Below the pieces are notes generated by a model, which saw only the letters and a list, made by a program, of their open reading frames with translations, was not told the DNA's origin and searched no databases. From the NCBI GenBank assembly GCA_020635255.1, contig JACKAC010000002.1, positions 186,001 through 250,000 on the forward strand: a stretch of DNA of 64,000 nucleotides, written 5' to 3'. How positions within the stretch are numbered: the first letter of the stretch is position 1; each line of letters opens with the position of its first letter. A program made the translations under genes and the position numbers. Below, piece by piece: positions 41,573-49,803 of this stretch. This DNA is from Ignavibacteriales bacterium (GTDB lineage Bacteria; Bacteroidota; Ignavibacteria; Tepidaquicellales; Tepidaquicellaceae).

Positions 41573-41974
41573 ATGTCTTTAACCGTTTATATCAATTCAT
41601 TTTCATACATAAAATCGCAGATCCCGCCTGATACAACTGGAAACGGAGGCGGTTTCGTGTTCGACTGCAGGTTTATTAATAACCCGGGAAGGCAAGAGGA
41701 GTTCAAATTAAAAACCGGTCTCGAAGAAGATGTCATTAAGTTTATTCAGACGCAGACAGAAATGGATAAATTCCTCGAAAGTGTGTATGAGATGATCGAT
41801 CCGGCAATCGAGAATTATATGGAGCGGGATTTTACAAGTTTATTGGTAAGTTTCGGATGCACGGGAGGTCAGCACAGATCAGTTTACGCGGCGGAGAGGC
41901 TTAGGGAACACATAAATTCAAAATATCCAAACGTAAAAACAGAATTAAAGCATATAGAATTAGAAAAAATGTAA
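41573..41974 (+). CDS. Stand-alone RapZ C-terminal domain-like protein
   Basis: About 133 residues from the ATG at 41573 (MSLTVYINSFSY). A TTG 15 bp upstream is the alternative. The sequence is the C-terminal half of RapZ: VFDCRFINNPGR, TGLEEDVIKFI, and FGCTGGQHRSVYAAERL, a pocket that in RapZ binds small RNA and glucosamine-6-phosphate. The N-terminal NTPase half (Walker A) is absent. Similar stand-alone proteins occur in other bacteria and their role is not settled. It follows the radical SAM gene by 43 bp. Confidence 0.78.
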   Translation: MSLTVYINSFSYIKSQIPPDTTGNGGGFVFDCRFINNPGRQEEFKLKTGLEEDVIKFIQTQTEMDKFLESVYEMIDPAIENYMERDFTSLLVSFGCTGGQHRSVYAAERLREHINSKYPNVKTELKHIELEKM

Positions 41975-41987
41975 ATATGTAAATAAC

Positions 41988-43265
41988 TTGAGCGCATCTC
42001 AGACCCTCAAATTTAACCGACCCCGCTTAGAGAAATACACATTTCGTCTACATCTTATATCGCAGATCTTAAACGGCATTTCCTTCGGTACATTCCTGCT
42101 GATGGATGTCATTTTAAAGAAGTCACTCGGAGGAAGCGACTTCCAGGTAACCGTATTGATCTTTCTGACGAGTACGGCTTTCCTGTTTTCTATATATGGC
42201 GCTGAGCTCATCAACCGTGTTCATAATCAACAGCGTACAATCTTATGGCTGGGATTCGCGAGCAAGTTCTTTTTGTTCATCATACCTCTATATGAAACAC
42301 CTAATTATTTCATTTTCTGTATAGCCGTCATGAGTTTCATAGACTCGATGATAAAACCTGTGTGGAACGTTGTTATCAAACATAATTATTCCCCGGAAAA
42401 AAGAAGTTCGCTTTATTCTTACGCCTCGAGCCTTTACACACTTGCTTTACTGATCACTACTACCTCACTTGGCTTTCTGCTTGATATAAATTATGAGGTG
42501 TATAAAATATTTTATCCTCTTGCGGGTGTAGTGGATATGATTGCGTTTTACAATCTTGCGAAGCTCATAAAGCTAGACAATGAGATCGAACCCAAAAACC
42601 GCGTACGCCTGGCTCTGAATTTCTCCGTCAAACTGGTTAAAGATATAATAATCCTACCCATAAGGAACATGCTGAGGATATTTAACCAGAGTAAAGGTTT
42701 CCTTAGATTTGAAATATATTTCTTTCTTTACGGTATGGCCTTTATGATGATACAGGCCGTCCTGCCGATATTCCTGGTAGAAGACCTTGCACTCGATTAT
42801 ACACCCATTTCACTGGCGAAAGGATTCATGGTACACTCCGCGATAGTATTGTTCACTCCACTAATGGGTAAACTCATGGGTTCGAGAAATCCGGCTAAGT
42901 TTACAGGCGTATCGTTTATGACACTCGTACTTTTTCCTATTTTACTACTGATTATAAAGTATTTCCACCTGATTCATATCAGGGAGGATATATTGTTGTA
43001 TGTAACGTTCTTTATTTTTGGAATTAGTATGAGTGGAGTAACGCTTTCCTGGAATCTCGGTTCTATATATTATGCTCCGCATTCGGAGGTGTCTAATTAC
43101 CAGGCTGTTCACATTACTTTGACAGGCTTAAGAGGATTATTCAGTCCATTCCTTGGCTATCTTATATTAAAGCTTATTTCTATAGAGGCAACATTCATTT
43201 TCGCAGCGTTACTTTTCTTTTCAGGAGGTGTACTAATGGTAAGTGAATCAAGAAAAGGGAAATAA
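41988..43265 (+). CDS. Major facilitator superfamily transporter
   Basis: A 425-residue polytopic protein with about twelve hydrophobic segments starting near residue 20 and a longer central loop (about 200-235). The start is a TTG 13 bp after the RapZ-C-like gene. I see no substrate-specific motif. FYNLAKLIKLDNEIEPKNRVR marks the central loop. It probably moves a small molecule across the inner membrane; the substrate is not predictable. Last gene of the group before a terminator. Confidence 0.82.
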   Translation: MSASQTLKFNRPRLEKYTFRLHLISQILNGISFGTFLLMDVILKKSLGGSDFQVTVLIFLTSTAFLFSIYGAELINRVHNQQRTILWLGFASKFFLFIIPLYETPNYFIFCIAVMSFIDSMIKPVWNVVIKHNYSPEKRSSLYSYASSLYTLALLITTTSLGFLLDINYEVYKIFYPLAGVVDMIAFYNLAKLIKLDNEIEPKNRVRLALNFSVKLVKDIIILPIRNMLRIFNQSKGFLRFEIYFFLYGMAFMMIQAVLPIFLVEDLALDYTPISLAKGFMVHSAIVLFTPLMGKLMGSRNPAKFTGVSFMTLVLFPILLLIIKYFHLIHIREDILLYVTFFIFGISMSGVTLSWNLGSIYYAPHSEVSNYQAVHITLTGLRGLFSPFLGYLILKLISIEATFIFAALLFFSGGVLMVSESRKGK

Positions 43266-43284
43266 AAAAAGCCCCTTTCGGGGC
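43264..43284 (-). terminator. Intrinsic terminator of the convergent lipoprotein gene
   Basis: A stem GCCCC / GGGGC with a TTTC loop. On the minus strand it is followed by a run of seven T, so it ends the lipoprotein transcript. It also lies at the end of the MFS gene. Confidence 0.8.
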
Positions 43285-43293
43285 TTACTAAAA

Positions 43294-44022
43294 TTAATAT
43301 TCAAAACTCTTGAATTTTTCCCACTGCTTCTTTGCATAATCGAGGAATGATTCCGGCGCGTCATCGAATGCCTTGTCGACCTTATAATCTCCGCCAATAC
43401 CCGTTAAAAGAGTATATCCTCTAAGAGCATATTTATTTTTCCCTTCATGCATCATAAGCTTTAGATCGTCCGGGCTTACGTCGCTCTTACATGAGAGGTT
43501 GTACATAAATGTACTTTCAGCAATCCCATTATTATCCAGGTCGGTAACTGTCAGTGATTCCGGGATGTATGAAAGTGTAAGATCAAATTCACAGTCTTTG
43601 ACGAAATCCTGTATCTTCCACAGCTCTTCGCCATCCGAACCGTCCATTATAAAATGATATCCGTATAATTCCTTAGAAAGTTCTGTCCCATTCTGCCCCT
43701 CTTTCTCGTTCACTTTAGTCTCGCTAATAATAATGAGGTTTTCACCATTAGCATCTTCCCATTCAGCTGCCGCGACCGGGCTACCTTTGTATTTATCAAA
43801 TCCGGACGGAATAAGATTCGTACCAAATTTAAGATCTTTTATTCCGTCAGTTTTGCCGGTTTCTCCCTCATTTCCGGAAGCAGTATTCGACGAATTATCA
43901 GAGGTTTCTTCGGTCGTATTATTATCCTTGGTCTTTTCGATTGGTTCTTCTTTTTTGTCCAGACAGGCTGTGAATAGCACTGTCAAAGCGAATATTATAA
44001 TCAAAGAGAAAATTTTCCTCAT
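43294..44022 (-). CDS. Lipoprotein of the M949_RS01915-like family
   Basis: A 242-residue lipoprotein: signal with lipobox FTAC (Cys20), an acidic Asn/Thr/Glu-rich linker (about 22-62), then a globular domain with CEFDLTLSYIPESLTVTDLDNNGIAE and CKSDVSPDDLKLMMHEGKNKYALRG. These blocks match, from memory, a family labelled M949_RS01915 'surface polysaccharide biosynthesis protein'; that label has weak support, so function should be taken as unknown. A single gene with its own terminator. Confidence 0.75.
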   Translation of the reverse strand: MRKIFSLIIIFALTVLFTACLDKKEEPIEKTKDNNTTEETSDNSSNTASGNEGETGKTDGIKDLKFGTNLIPSGFDKYKGSPVAAAEWEDANGENLIIISETKVNEKEGQNGTELSKELYGYHFIMDGSDGEELWKIQDFVKDCEFDLTLSYIPESLTVTDLDNNGIAESTFMYNLSCKSDVSPDDLKLMMHEGKNKYALRGYTLLTGIGGDYKVDKAFDDAPESFLDYAKKQWEKFKSFEY

Positions 44023-44108
44023 AAAGCTTGGTTTAGTTGGATAAATATACCTATTATAAAAAATATCTAAAAGGTAAGCAGGAGAGCAGATGAGCTCCCG
44101 TAAGCTTC

Positions 44109-46499
44109 TTAGAATCCTACTTTTAGATCTATGTAAAAGTTTCTTTCTGCTGCGGGGATCCAGTAGGGTGTCCCGTAGCTGTCGACGTTTCCGGAAGTTT
44201 CGTACAACACATCGAAAATATTATTTATCCTGAAATTAGCCTGGAGCTGGGAAAGAATGTTTCCAAACTTCTTACTCCCGACTAATGTTACTAAATCAAC
44301 CGATACACCAGCGTTAAATACTGTGTAAGGTTCAATCACTTTATCTACATAACCGGGTTGGGTTACAGCAGATGGATTTTTTTTCTCGTTTTCGGAATTG
44401 TCAAGATACTGCTTTCCAATGTGCTGTACTGCAATATAAGCCCCTATGCCCGACGGAGCGAAATAGTCCAGCGAAAGGTTAGCAATGATGCGTGGATTCA
44501 GTAATATTTGATTATCAGAGTAATCGTTTCCGTAAATAATATTTCCTAACGAATCCGCTCCGAGTACTTCCACATACTCGGTGAAATAATTATCGGACAG
44601 ATTCAGATTTCCTTCTACCTTCAACGGTCCGAGAGATCTTTCTCCGAACATTCTTTTGAACGGCTGATAGGCAAACTGGAGTTCGATACCCCTGTGGATG
44701 GATTTTCCAGCGTTTCCCACAATGGGCTGCCCGACATTATCTAGCTGTCCGTTATTTACTATCTCGTTGCTGAAGTCCATGAGATAAAAATTAAGGTCGG
44801 CTTTTAGTTCATTCATAGTCAAACCAAATCCAAGCTCATAATCATTCATTTCTTCTGGATTTATTAAAGGGTCCTCGTAGGTATTTGTAGCCGGGTCGAC
44901 TATTCTGAAATTCGGAGTACTGTAAGGATTTTCCCCATCATAGATGTCCTTGAGTCTCGGTTCTCTTTTTGCGATCGAAAAATTACCAAACACTCTTAGC
45001 ATATCATTAAAAGCATAATTGACACCAAAGCGGGGAGTGAAGAAGCTGTAGCTTACATCAAAATCATACGGTTTGAACCTGTCATTTTCAATCTTATATC
45101 TATGATAGACGTATTGCAATCCGACCATACCGGTCAGTTTGTCGGTTGCGCGGTAGATCTCGTTTGCATAAACCGAGTATGTGTTTTTCCCGCCATTGTA
45201 AAAGTAATAAAGATAGTCATCCGGTGTCCCGGGTGGAAGTACGTCACCGAATGTTACTTCCCCGTAGTGTTCGGATTTATGATAGCGTATCTCACCTCCG
45301 AATACCAGATCGCCTTTGCCTTTTAAATGTGTAAGTTTCATTTTAGGAAACCACCCATATGTATCGTTATTCACCCAGAGATTAGTAACCATGTTGCTCC
45401 TCACGATCTCATACCCCTGTCCCGGCTGAAAGTATAACGTACCGTCGGGGTTTCGTCTATAATAATCAGGATTATATGTATTACTGTCGGTTGTAAAGAA
45501 TGTCTGAAGCCTGAAATAATCGAAATCATAGCCGTAATATGTCGGAAAGTTTGTAATGAAGTATCCGTTTCCTTTTATATAACTGAGCGTGTTGGAAATG
45601 AACAGATTTTTGTTCGGTTGAATATTAAAAACTGCTTCGTAATGGGGCTGATTATAGTTATCGGTTTCGTTTGGGAAATCGAGGAAATTGTACCTCCTAT
45701 CGACACGTTGATCTCCGGTTACTTCACCGTCGAGGTATTCCTTAGTCACACCAAGATATGCCAGGTGGTTTTGTATAGGTCCACCATATGTTGTGAGTTT
45801 GAGTACGGCTTTGCTCCCGAACATTTTTTCTCCGCTGAGGAAATATGACCAGTGGTCAGACCAGGAAAGGTCACGGTAGCCGTCTGTATTTATCTTCGTA
45901 AATTTCCCATACAACCCATACTCCTCATTGATTGGCCCGGAGGAAAATTCCAGCGAGTACCTTTTTGAGTTATAATCACCATAACCACCTGTGGTTTTAA
46001 GGAAGCGGTTTTTGAACGGATTAATTGTTTCGATGCTTACTACTCCGCCAATAGATGATGAGCCGTAAAGCGCTGTTCCGATCCCTCTTTGTATCTGTAT
46101 GTCCTGCACGGAAGCGGTAAGATCTGAAACATCAACCCAGTAAACCTGGTGATCTTCGGGATCATTTTGCGGAATACCGTCGATGAGGATAGAGATCCTT
46201 CGCTGGTCAAAACCACGGATAGTAAAATAGGAATAGCCAACCGATGCGCCGGATTCAGAATACGCATTGATGCTTGTGTTACCATTGAGGAACATCGGAA
46301 GATCTTCCATCCAGTAAAAGTCATCGATCTTTTTTCTATCGATGTTTTCCAGCGTGATTGGTGTGGTGCCTTTCACTCCTTTTAAAGCATCCACCTCAAT
46401 TGTCTGAATGGAATATGTTGAATCGGCAACATTTTCATCCTGTGCAAAAGAAAAGTTTACACATAAGATTAAAAGAGCAAATGGTAAAAGTAATTTCAT
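44109..46499 (-). CDS. TonB-dependent outer-membrane receptor, probably for thiamine
   Basis: A 796-residue receptor: signal peptide (about 1-19), plug domain (about 40-150: SYFTIRGFDQRRISILIDGIP, GIGTALYGSSSIGGVVSI) and a 22-strand barrel ending in an aromatic residue (FYIDLKVGF). There is no N-terminal carboxypeptidase-like domain. The TPP riboswitch just upstream on the same strand shows that the gene is repressed by thiamine diphosphate, so thiamine or a precursor is the likely ligand, as known for other riboswitch-controlled receptors of Bacteroidota. TonB/ExbB/ExbD are not in the window. Confidence 0.9.
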   Translation of the reverse strand: MKLLLPFALLILCVNFSFAQDENVADSTYSIQTIEVDALKGVKGTTPITLENIDRKKIDDFYWMEDLPMFLNGNTSINAYSESGASVGYSYFTIRGFDQRRISILIDGIPQNDPEDHQVYWVDVSDLTASVQDIQIQRGIGTALYGSSSIGGVVSIETINPFKNRFLKTTGGYGDYNSKRYSLEFSSGPINEEYGLYGKFTKINTDGYRDLSWSDHWSYFLSGEKMFGSKAVLKLTTYGGPIQNHLAYLGVTKEYLDGEVTGDQRVDRRYNFLDFPNETDNYNQPHYEAVFNIQPNKNLFISNTLSYIKGNGYFITNFPTYYGYDFDYFRLQTFFTTDSNTYNPDYYRRNPDGTLYFQPGQGYEIVRSNMVTNLWVNNDTYGWFPKMKLTHLKGKGDLVFGGEIRYHKSEHYGEVTFGDVLPPGTPDDYLYYFYNGGKNTYSVYANEIYRATDKLTGMVGLQYVYHRYKIENDRFKPYDFDVSYSFFTPRFGVNYAFNDMLRVFGNFSIAKREPRLKDIYDGENPYSTPNFRIVDPATNTYEDPLINPEEMNDYELGFGLTMNELKADLNFYLMDFSNEIVNNGQLDNVGQPIVGNAGKSIHRGIELQFAYQPFKRMFGERSLGPLKVEGNLNLSDNYFTEYVEVLGADSLGNIIYGNDYSDNQILLNPRIIANLSLDYFAPSGIGAYIAVQHIGKQYLDNSENEKKNPSAVTQPGYVDKVIEPYTVFNAGVSVDLVTLVGSKKFGNILSQLQANFRINNIFDVLYETSGNVDSYGTPYWIPAAERNFYIDLKVGF

Positions 46500-46524
46500 A
46501 ATTGAAATTTCTCCTTTAAAACGA

Positions 46525-46576
46525 AAACGCTTAACCCTTCTCCGAACCTGACAAAAGAGAGAAGAATCAAGCGTTT
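46525..46576 (-). terminator. Expression platform of TPP riboswitch 1
   Basis: A long RNA hairpin: the 5' arm AAACGCTTGATTCTTCTC pairs with GAGAAGGGTTAAGCGTTT with three G-U pairs in an otherwise continuous 18-bp stem. A T-rich tail TCGTTTT follows, 25 bp before the receptor start. This suggests control by transcription termination. Confidence 0.7.
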
Positions 46577-46587
46577 AAAAATTAATT

Positions 46588-46686
46588 GCCTACGCCGGTA
46601 TTATCCGGATCAGGTTCTGTCCCTGTGTGTTATTCGGGACACCGGGTATGATCTCAGCCTTTCCTATTCAGGAAAAGCACCCCGGT
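46588..46686 (-). ncRNA. TPP riboswitch 1, upstream of the TonB-dependent receptor
   Basis: The thi-box core is complete on the minus strand: GGGGTGC, GGCTGAGA, ATACCCGGTG, GAACCTGATCCGGATAAT and ACCGGCGTAGG, in the usual order. The receptor gene follows after the terminator hairpin. Confidence 0.95.
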
Positions 46687-46737
46687 AATTTGTTGTTCTT
46701 TTAAGAACTAATCCAAATTAACAATTCCTTAATCAAC

Positions 46738-46766
46738 TTGAAACCTACAATTAAAGTATATTTTTG
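46738..46766 (+). promoter_or_regulatory. Bacteroidota-type promoter of the SBBP-repeat gene
   Basis: TTG at 46738-46740 and TATTTTTG at 46759-46766, a full TAnnTTTG match, 18 bp apart. The ATG follows 38 bp later. Confidence 0.4.
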
Positions 46767-46804
46767 GTTAGCACAGGCAACCTGTTTAAAGTATTTTTGT
46801 ATAT

Positions 46805-48382
46805 ATGAAAGCAAAATTATTTATTCTCTTCTTCACAACGATCGTAATCCTTTCCGGTAAAGCTAAAGGTCAGATTAATCCGGAGTGGGTTTCTACATTT
46901 CCAGATTCCTCAGTCAACTTATTCTATACAGCAGGTATTGTAAAGGATAACTCCGGAAATGTTTACATTGCGTCAGGACAGGGTCAGGAAGGAAGTTTCC
47001 TTGTAAAATATAATTCTTCCGGGGTCGAGCAATGGACGCGGAATATTATGCTTGGGATTTTTGATCTTCCTAGAGGGATTGTCATGGATTCATTTGGAAA
47101 TATCTATGTCGGAGGAATTAGAGAAAATAATACCGGTACATATGATTATACCTTAATGAAATTTAGTCCATCAGGCGATTCATTATGGGCAAGAATTTAT
47201 AATGGACTGAATAATTTTGCTATGGATGAGGTGGAAGCGATGACCATCGATGATAGTAATTTTGTATATCTCACCGGCTATAGTCACGGCGCAACACCGA
47301 CGGGTGATATTGTTACTATAAAGTATGCCCCAAATGGTGATTCGGTCTGGGTAGCGAGATTTAATTCAGGAGGATTTGACAGGGGACTGGACGTGTGTGC
47401 GGATAACTCCGGAAATGTATTTGTAACTGGTTTCTCTCAATTTGGGGCATCCGCGATGACGGTGTTATTAAAATATAACTCATCGGGTGTATTACAATGG
47501 TCAAAAAACCCTCAAATTCCAATAGACCAAAGTGATAAAATACTTACAGCGGATAATTCCGGAAATTTCTATCTTGGAGGTTATAAGTTTTTTGCTTCGA
47601 ATGACTTCTATTTAGTTAAATATAATACTAACGGGGATACTTTGTGGTCACGAAGCCGCGATTTTTCCGGAAATGACAAAATAACGGCGGTTACTCTTGA
47701 TAACCAGCAGAATGTTATTGCAACAGGGGAAACATATTTAGCTGGGACGCATACGGGTACTGTTAAATATACATCTGACGGAACCTTTCTATGGAGCAAG
47801 TATTTGCAAATGGAAGGATCCAATAATACCGCTATACCCGGTGACATAAAGTGTGATGTAAACGGTAATGTATACGTCGGAGGTGCGGGGGGTTCTTTCT
47901 ACGTTGTTAAATATTCTCCCGACGGTATAGGTATGGGACTGGGTCTATTTTCGAATGGTATATCAGGTAATAATGAGGTTAGCGGTATAGTACCGGGTAC
48001 GAATGACGTATATATTGGAGGAAGAATGAGATTACAGCCTACAGGTAGTGCATATACGTCGATAGCGATGAAGTTTAATGACATACCAACATCGATTCTA
48101 AGCAATGCACAAGTTCCAAACGGATTCAAATTAGATCAGAACTATCCAAATCCGTTTAACCCATCAACAAATATTTCATTTGAATTACCTGCGAAGCAAA
48201 TTATAACTCTTTCTGTTTATAACTCGCTAGGGCACGAAGTCGTACAGCTGATAAATGGTGAACTTACGGAAGGCAAACATGTATACCGGTTTGACGGAGC
48301 AGGACTTTCCAGCGGAGTTTATTTTTACCGGCTCAAGACATCTTCTTTTTCCGAGACACGCCGTATGATCCTTATCAAATAA
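46805..48382 (+). CDS. T9SS-secreted SBBP-repeat beta-propeller protein
   Basis: A 525-residue secreted protein. Signal peptide (about 1-22), then repeated SBBP-like units of about 50 residues (about 25-430: DNSGNVYIASGQGQ, DSFGNIYVGGIRE, DDSNFVYLTGYSHG, DNSGNVFVTGFSQFG, DVNGNVYVGGAGG), expected to form a beta-propeller, and a T9SS sorting domain (about 440-525, DQNYPNPFNPST). No enzymatic motif. It is placed on the opposite strand between two TPP riboswitches, and its 3' end abuts the terminator of the second one. Confidence 0.88.
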   Translation: MKAKLFILFFTTIVILSGKAKGQINPEWVSTFPDSSVNLFYTAGIVKDNSGNVYIASGQGQEGSFLVKYNSSGVEQWTRNIMLGIFDLPRGIVMDSFGNIYVGGIRENNTGTYDYTLMKFSPSGDSLWARIYNGLNNFAMDEVEAMTIDDSNFVYLTGYSHGATPTGDIVTIKYAPNGDSVWVARFNSGGFDRGLDVCADNSGNVFVTGFSQFGASAMTVLLKYNSSGVLQWSKNPQIPIDQSDKILTADNSGNFYLGGYKFFASNDFYLVKYNTNGDTLWSRSRDFSGNDKITAVTLDNQQNVIATGETYLAGTHTGTVKYTSDGTFLWSKYLQMEGSNNTAIPGDIKCDVNGNVYVGGAGGSFYVVKYSPDGIGMGLGLFSNGISGNNEVSGIVPGTNDVYIGGRMRLQPTGSAYTSIAMKFNDIPTSILSNAQVPNGFKLDQNYPNPFNPSTNISFELPAKQIITLSVYNSLGHEVVQLINGELTEGKHVYRFDGAGLSSGVYFYRLKTSSFSETRRMILIK

Positions 48383-48384
48383 AA

Positions 48385-48428
48385 AACGCTTAACCCTTCT
48401 TATTTTTCCGAAAAAAGGATTAAGCGTT
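48385..48428 (-). terminator. Terminator hairpin of TPP riboswitch 2
   Basis: A stem AACGCTTAATCCTT / AAGGGTTAAGCGTT on the minus strand (one G-U pair) with a run of six T behind it. Its sequence is closely related to the platform of riboswitch 1. It also borders the plus-strand SBBP gene stop by 2 bp. Confidence 0.82.
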
Positions 48429-48433
48429 CAAAA

Positions 48434-48535
48434 TTATTCCCTACGCCGGAATTACCCGGATCAGGTTCCTGTCCCGATGGTGGGCACTGGGTATATTCTC
48501 AGCCGCTCCTGTTTATGGGAACAGCACCCCAATAT
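48434..48535 (-). ncRNA. TPP riboswitch 2, orphan
   Basis: A complete thi-box on the minus strand: GGGGTGC, GGCTGAGAATATACCC, GAACCTGATCCGGGTAATTCC and GGCGTAGGGAA. Beyond its terminator the minus strand carries no gene: the next sequence is the antisense of the SBBP-repeat gene, and the next minus-strand gene is the TonB receptor almost 1.9 kb on, which has its own riboswitch. Confidence 0.93.
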
Positions 48536-48722
48536 TTTGCCGAAAGAACTTATCTTAAATTAAAAACTATTTCTCTTTTTGTCAAGAAAACTTTCTTTAG
48601 TTTAAGGGAACATTATTAGGCAATAGTGATGTTTCGCCTTTATATCCCTGTTTTTTGTGCTTTCTCAATTAAATATTTTCCCCATATTAAAAAATTCCGC
48701 TTATAAAACTGGGCTACTCCTT

Positions 48723-49802
48723 TTGAAAAAACCTGTCAAATACATTTCACTTTTTCTCATAATTGTAGTAATTATTGCAGCTATCATTATTGTTCCGAAG
48801 CTGACGTCTACGCAAGATAAACCCGGTGAAAACACGGGTAACAAACGAAGTCAAACCGTTCTAGCCGATGCATATGTCCTGAAAAACACCACTCTCGAGA
48901 ACAATATCAAGACAGTCGGTACAATACTTGCTAATGAAGAGGTGGAAATACGAAGTGAAGTATCTAAAAAAATATCCGGTATACATTTCAAGGAAGGTAC
49001 ATATGTGGGTAGAGGTAGGACGTTATTCACATTGGATAACGCCGATCTTTATGCAAGATTGAGAAAGCTGGAAATCCAGGAAGATCTCCTTGAGAAAAAA
49101 CTCGCTCGAAATGAACAGCTGAAAGAAAAAGGACTACTTGCTGAGGAAGATTATGACATATCCGAGACAGAACTCGAACAGGTGCGAGCAGATATTGACA
49201 TCCTTTTAATAGACATATCCAAGACTAGTATTAGAGCTCCCATATCTGGTATTGTCGGTTTGCGTGAAGTAAGTCGGGGTAGTTATGTATCCCCGTCCGT
49301 TCCCTTGACAACTATACAGGATGTAAGTAAGATAAAGATAGATTTCTCTATTCCTGAGAGATATATCTCTGCATTTAAGGTGGGACAGAAGATCAAGTTC
49401 AAAGTAGACGGGATGAACGATGATTTCGAAGGGGAAGTCTATGCTTTCGAGCCAAAGGTCGAGGGAAACACGCGCTCACTTATATTAAGAGCGGTTAGTT
49501 CAAATGCCGGGCGAAAACTCCTTCCAGGTACCTTTGCAAATGTAACTCTTAACTTAGACAATATTACAAATGCAATGATGGTGCCTACAGAAGCGGTCAT
49601 CCCAATCCTTAAGGGACACCAGGTATATATAGTAAAAGACGGTAAAGCGCAACCCATTGATGTAGAGATTGGAACACGGCTGAGTGACAGAGTGCAGATA
49701 CTTTCCGGTTTAAATCCCGGGGACACTGTGATCATTACGAACATTCTCCGCTTAAAGCCCGGTGCCGATGTTAAAATAGAAAAAACAATAAATCTCGATT
49801 AA
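48723..49802 (+). CDS. RND efflux membrane fusion (adaptor) protein
   Basis: About 359 residues from the TTG at 48723, which directly precedes the membrane anchor (KKPVKYISLFLIIVVIIAAII). An upstream GTG at 48657 in frame would add 22 residues. The HlyD-like core is visible: a barrel-sandwich half (NNIKTVGTILANEEVEIRSEV), a helical hairpin (about 110-165, LRKLEIQEDLLEKKLARNEQL), the second half (IRAPISGIVGLREVSRGSYV), and a beta-barrel (DFSIPERYISAFKVGQ). It links the RND pump to an outer-membrane channel, which is not encoded here. Confidence 0.92.
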   Translation: MKKPVKYISLFLIIVVIIAAIIIVPKLTSTQDKPGENTGNKRSQTVLADAYVLKNTTLENNIKTVGTILANEEVEIRSEVSKKISGIHFKEGTYVGRGRTLFTLDNADLYARLRKLEIQEDLLEKKLARNEQLKEKGLLAEEDYDISETELEQVRADIDILLIDISKTSIRAPISGIVGLREVSRGSYVSPSVPLTTIQDVSKIKIDFSIPERYISAFKVGQKIKFKVDGMNDDFEGEVYAFEPKVEGNTRSLILRAVSSNAGRKLLPGTFANVTLNLDNITNAMMVPTEAVIPILKGHQVYIVKDGKAQPIDVEIGTRLSDRVQILSGLNPGDTVIITNILRLKPGADVKIEKTINLD

Positions 49803-49803
49803 A

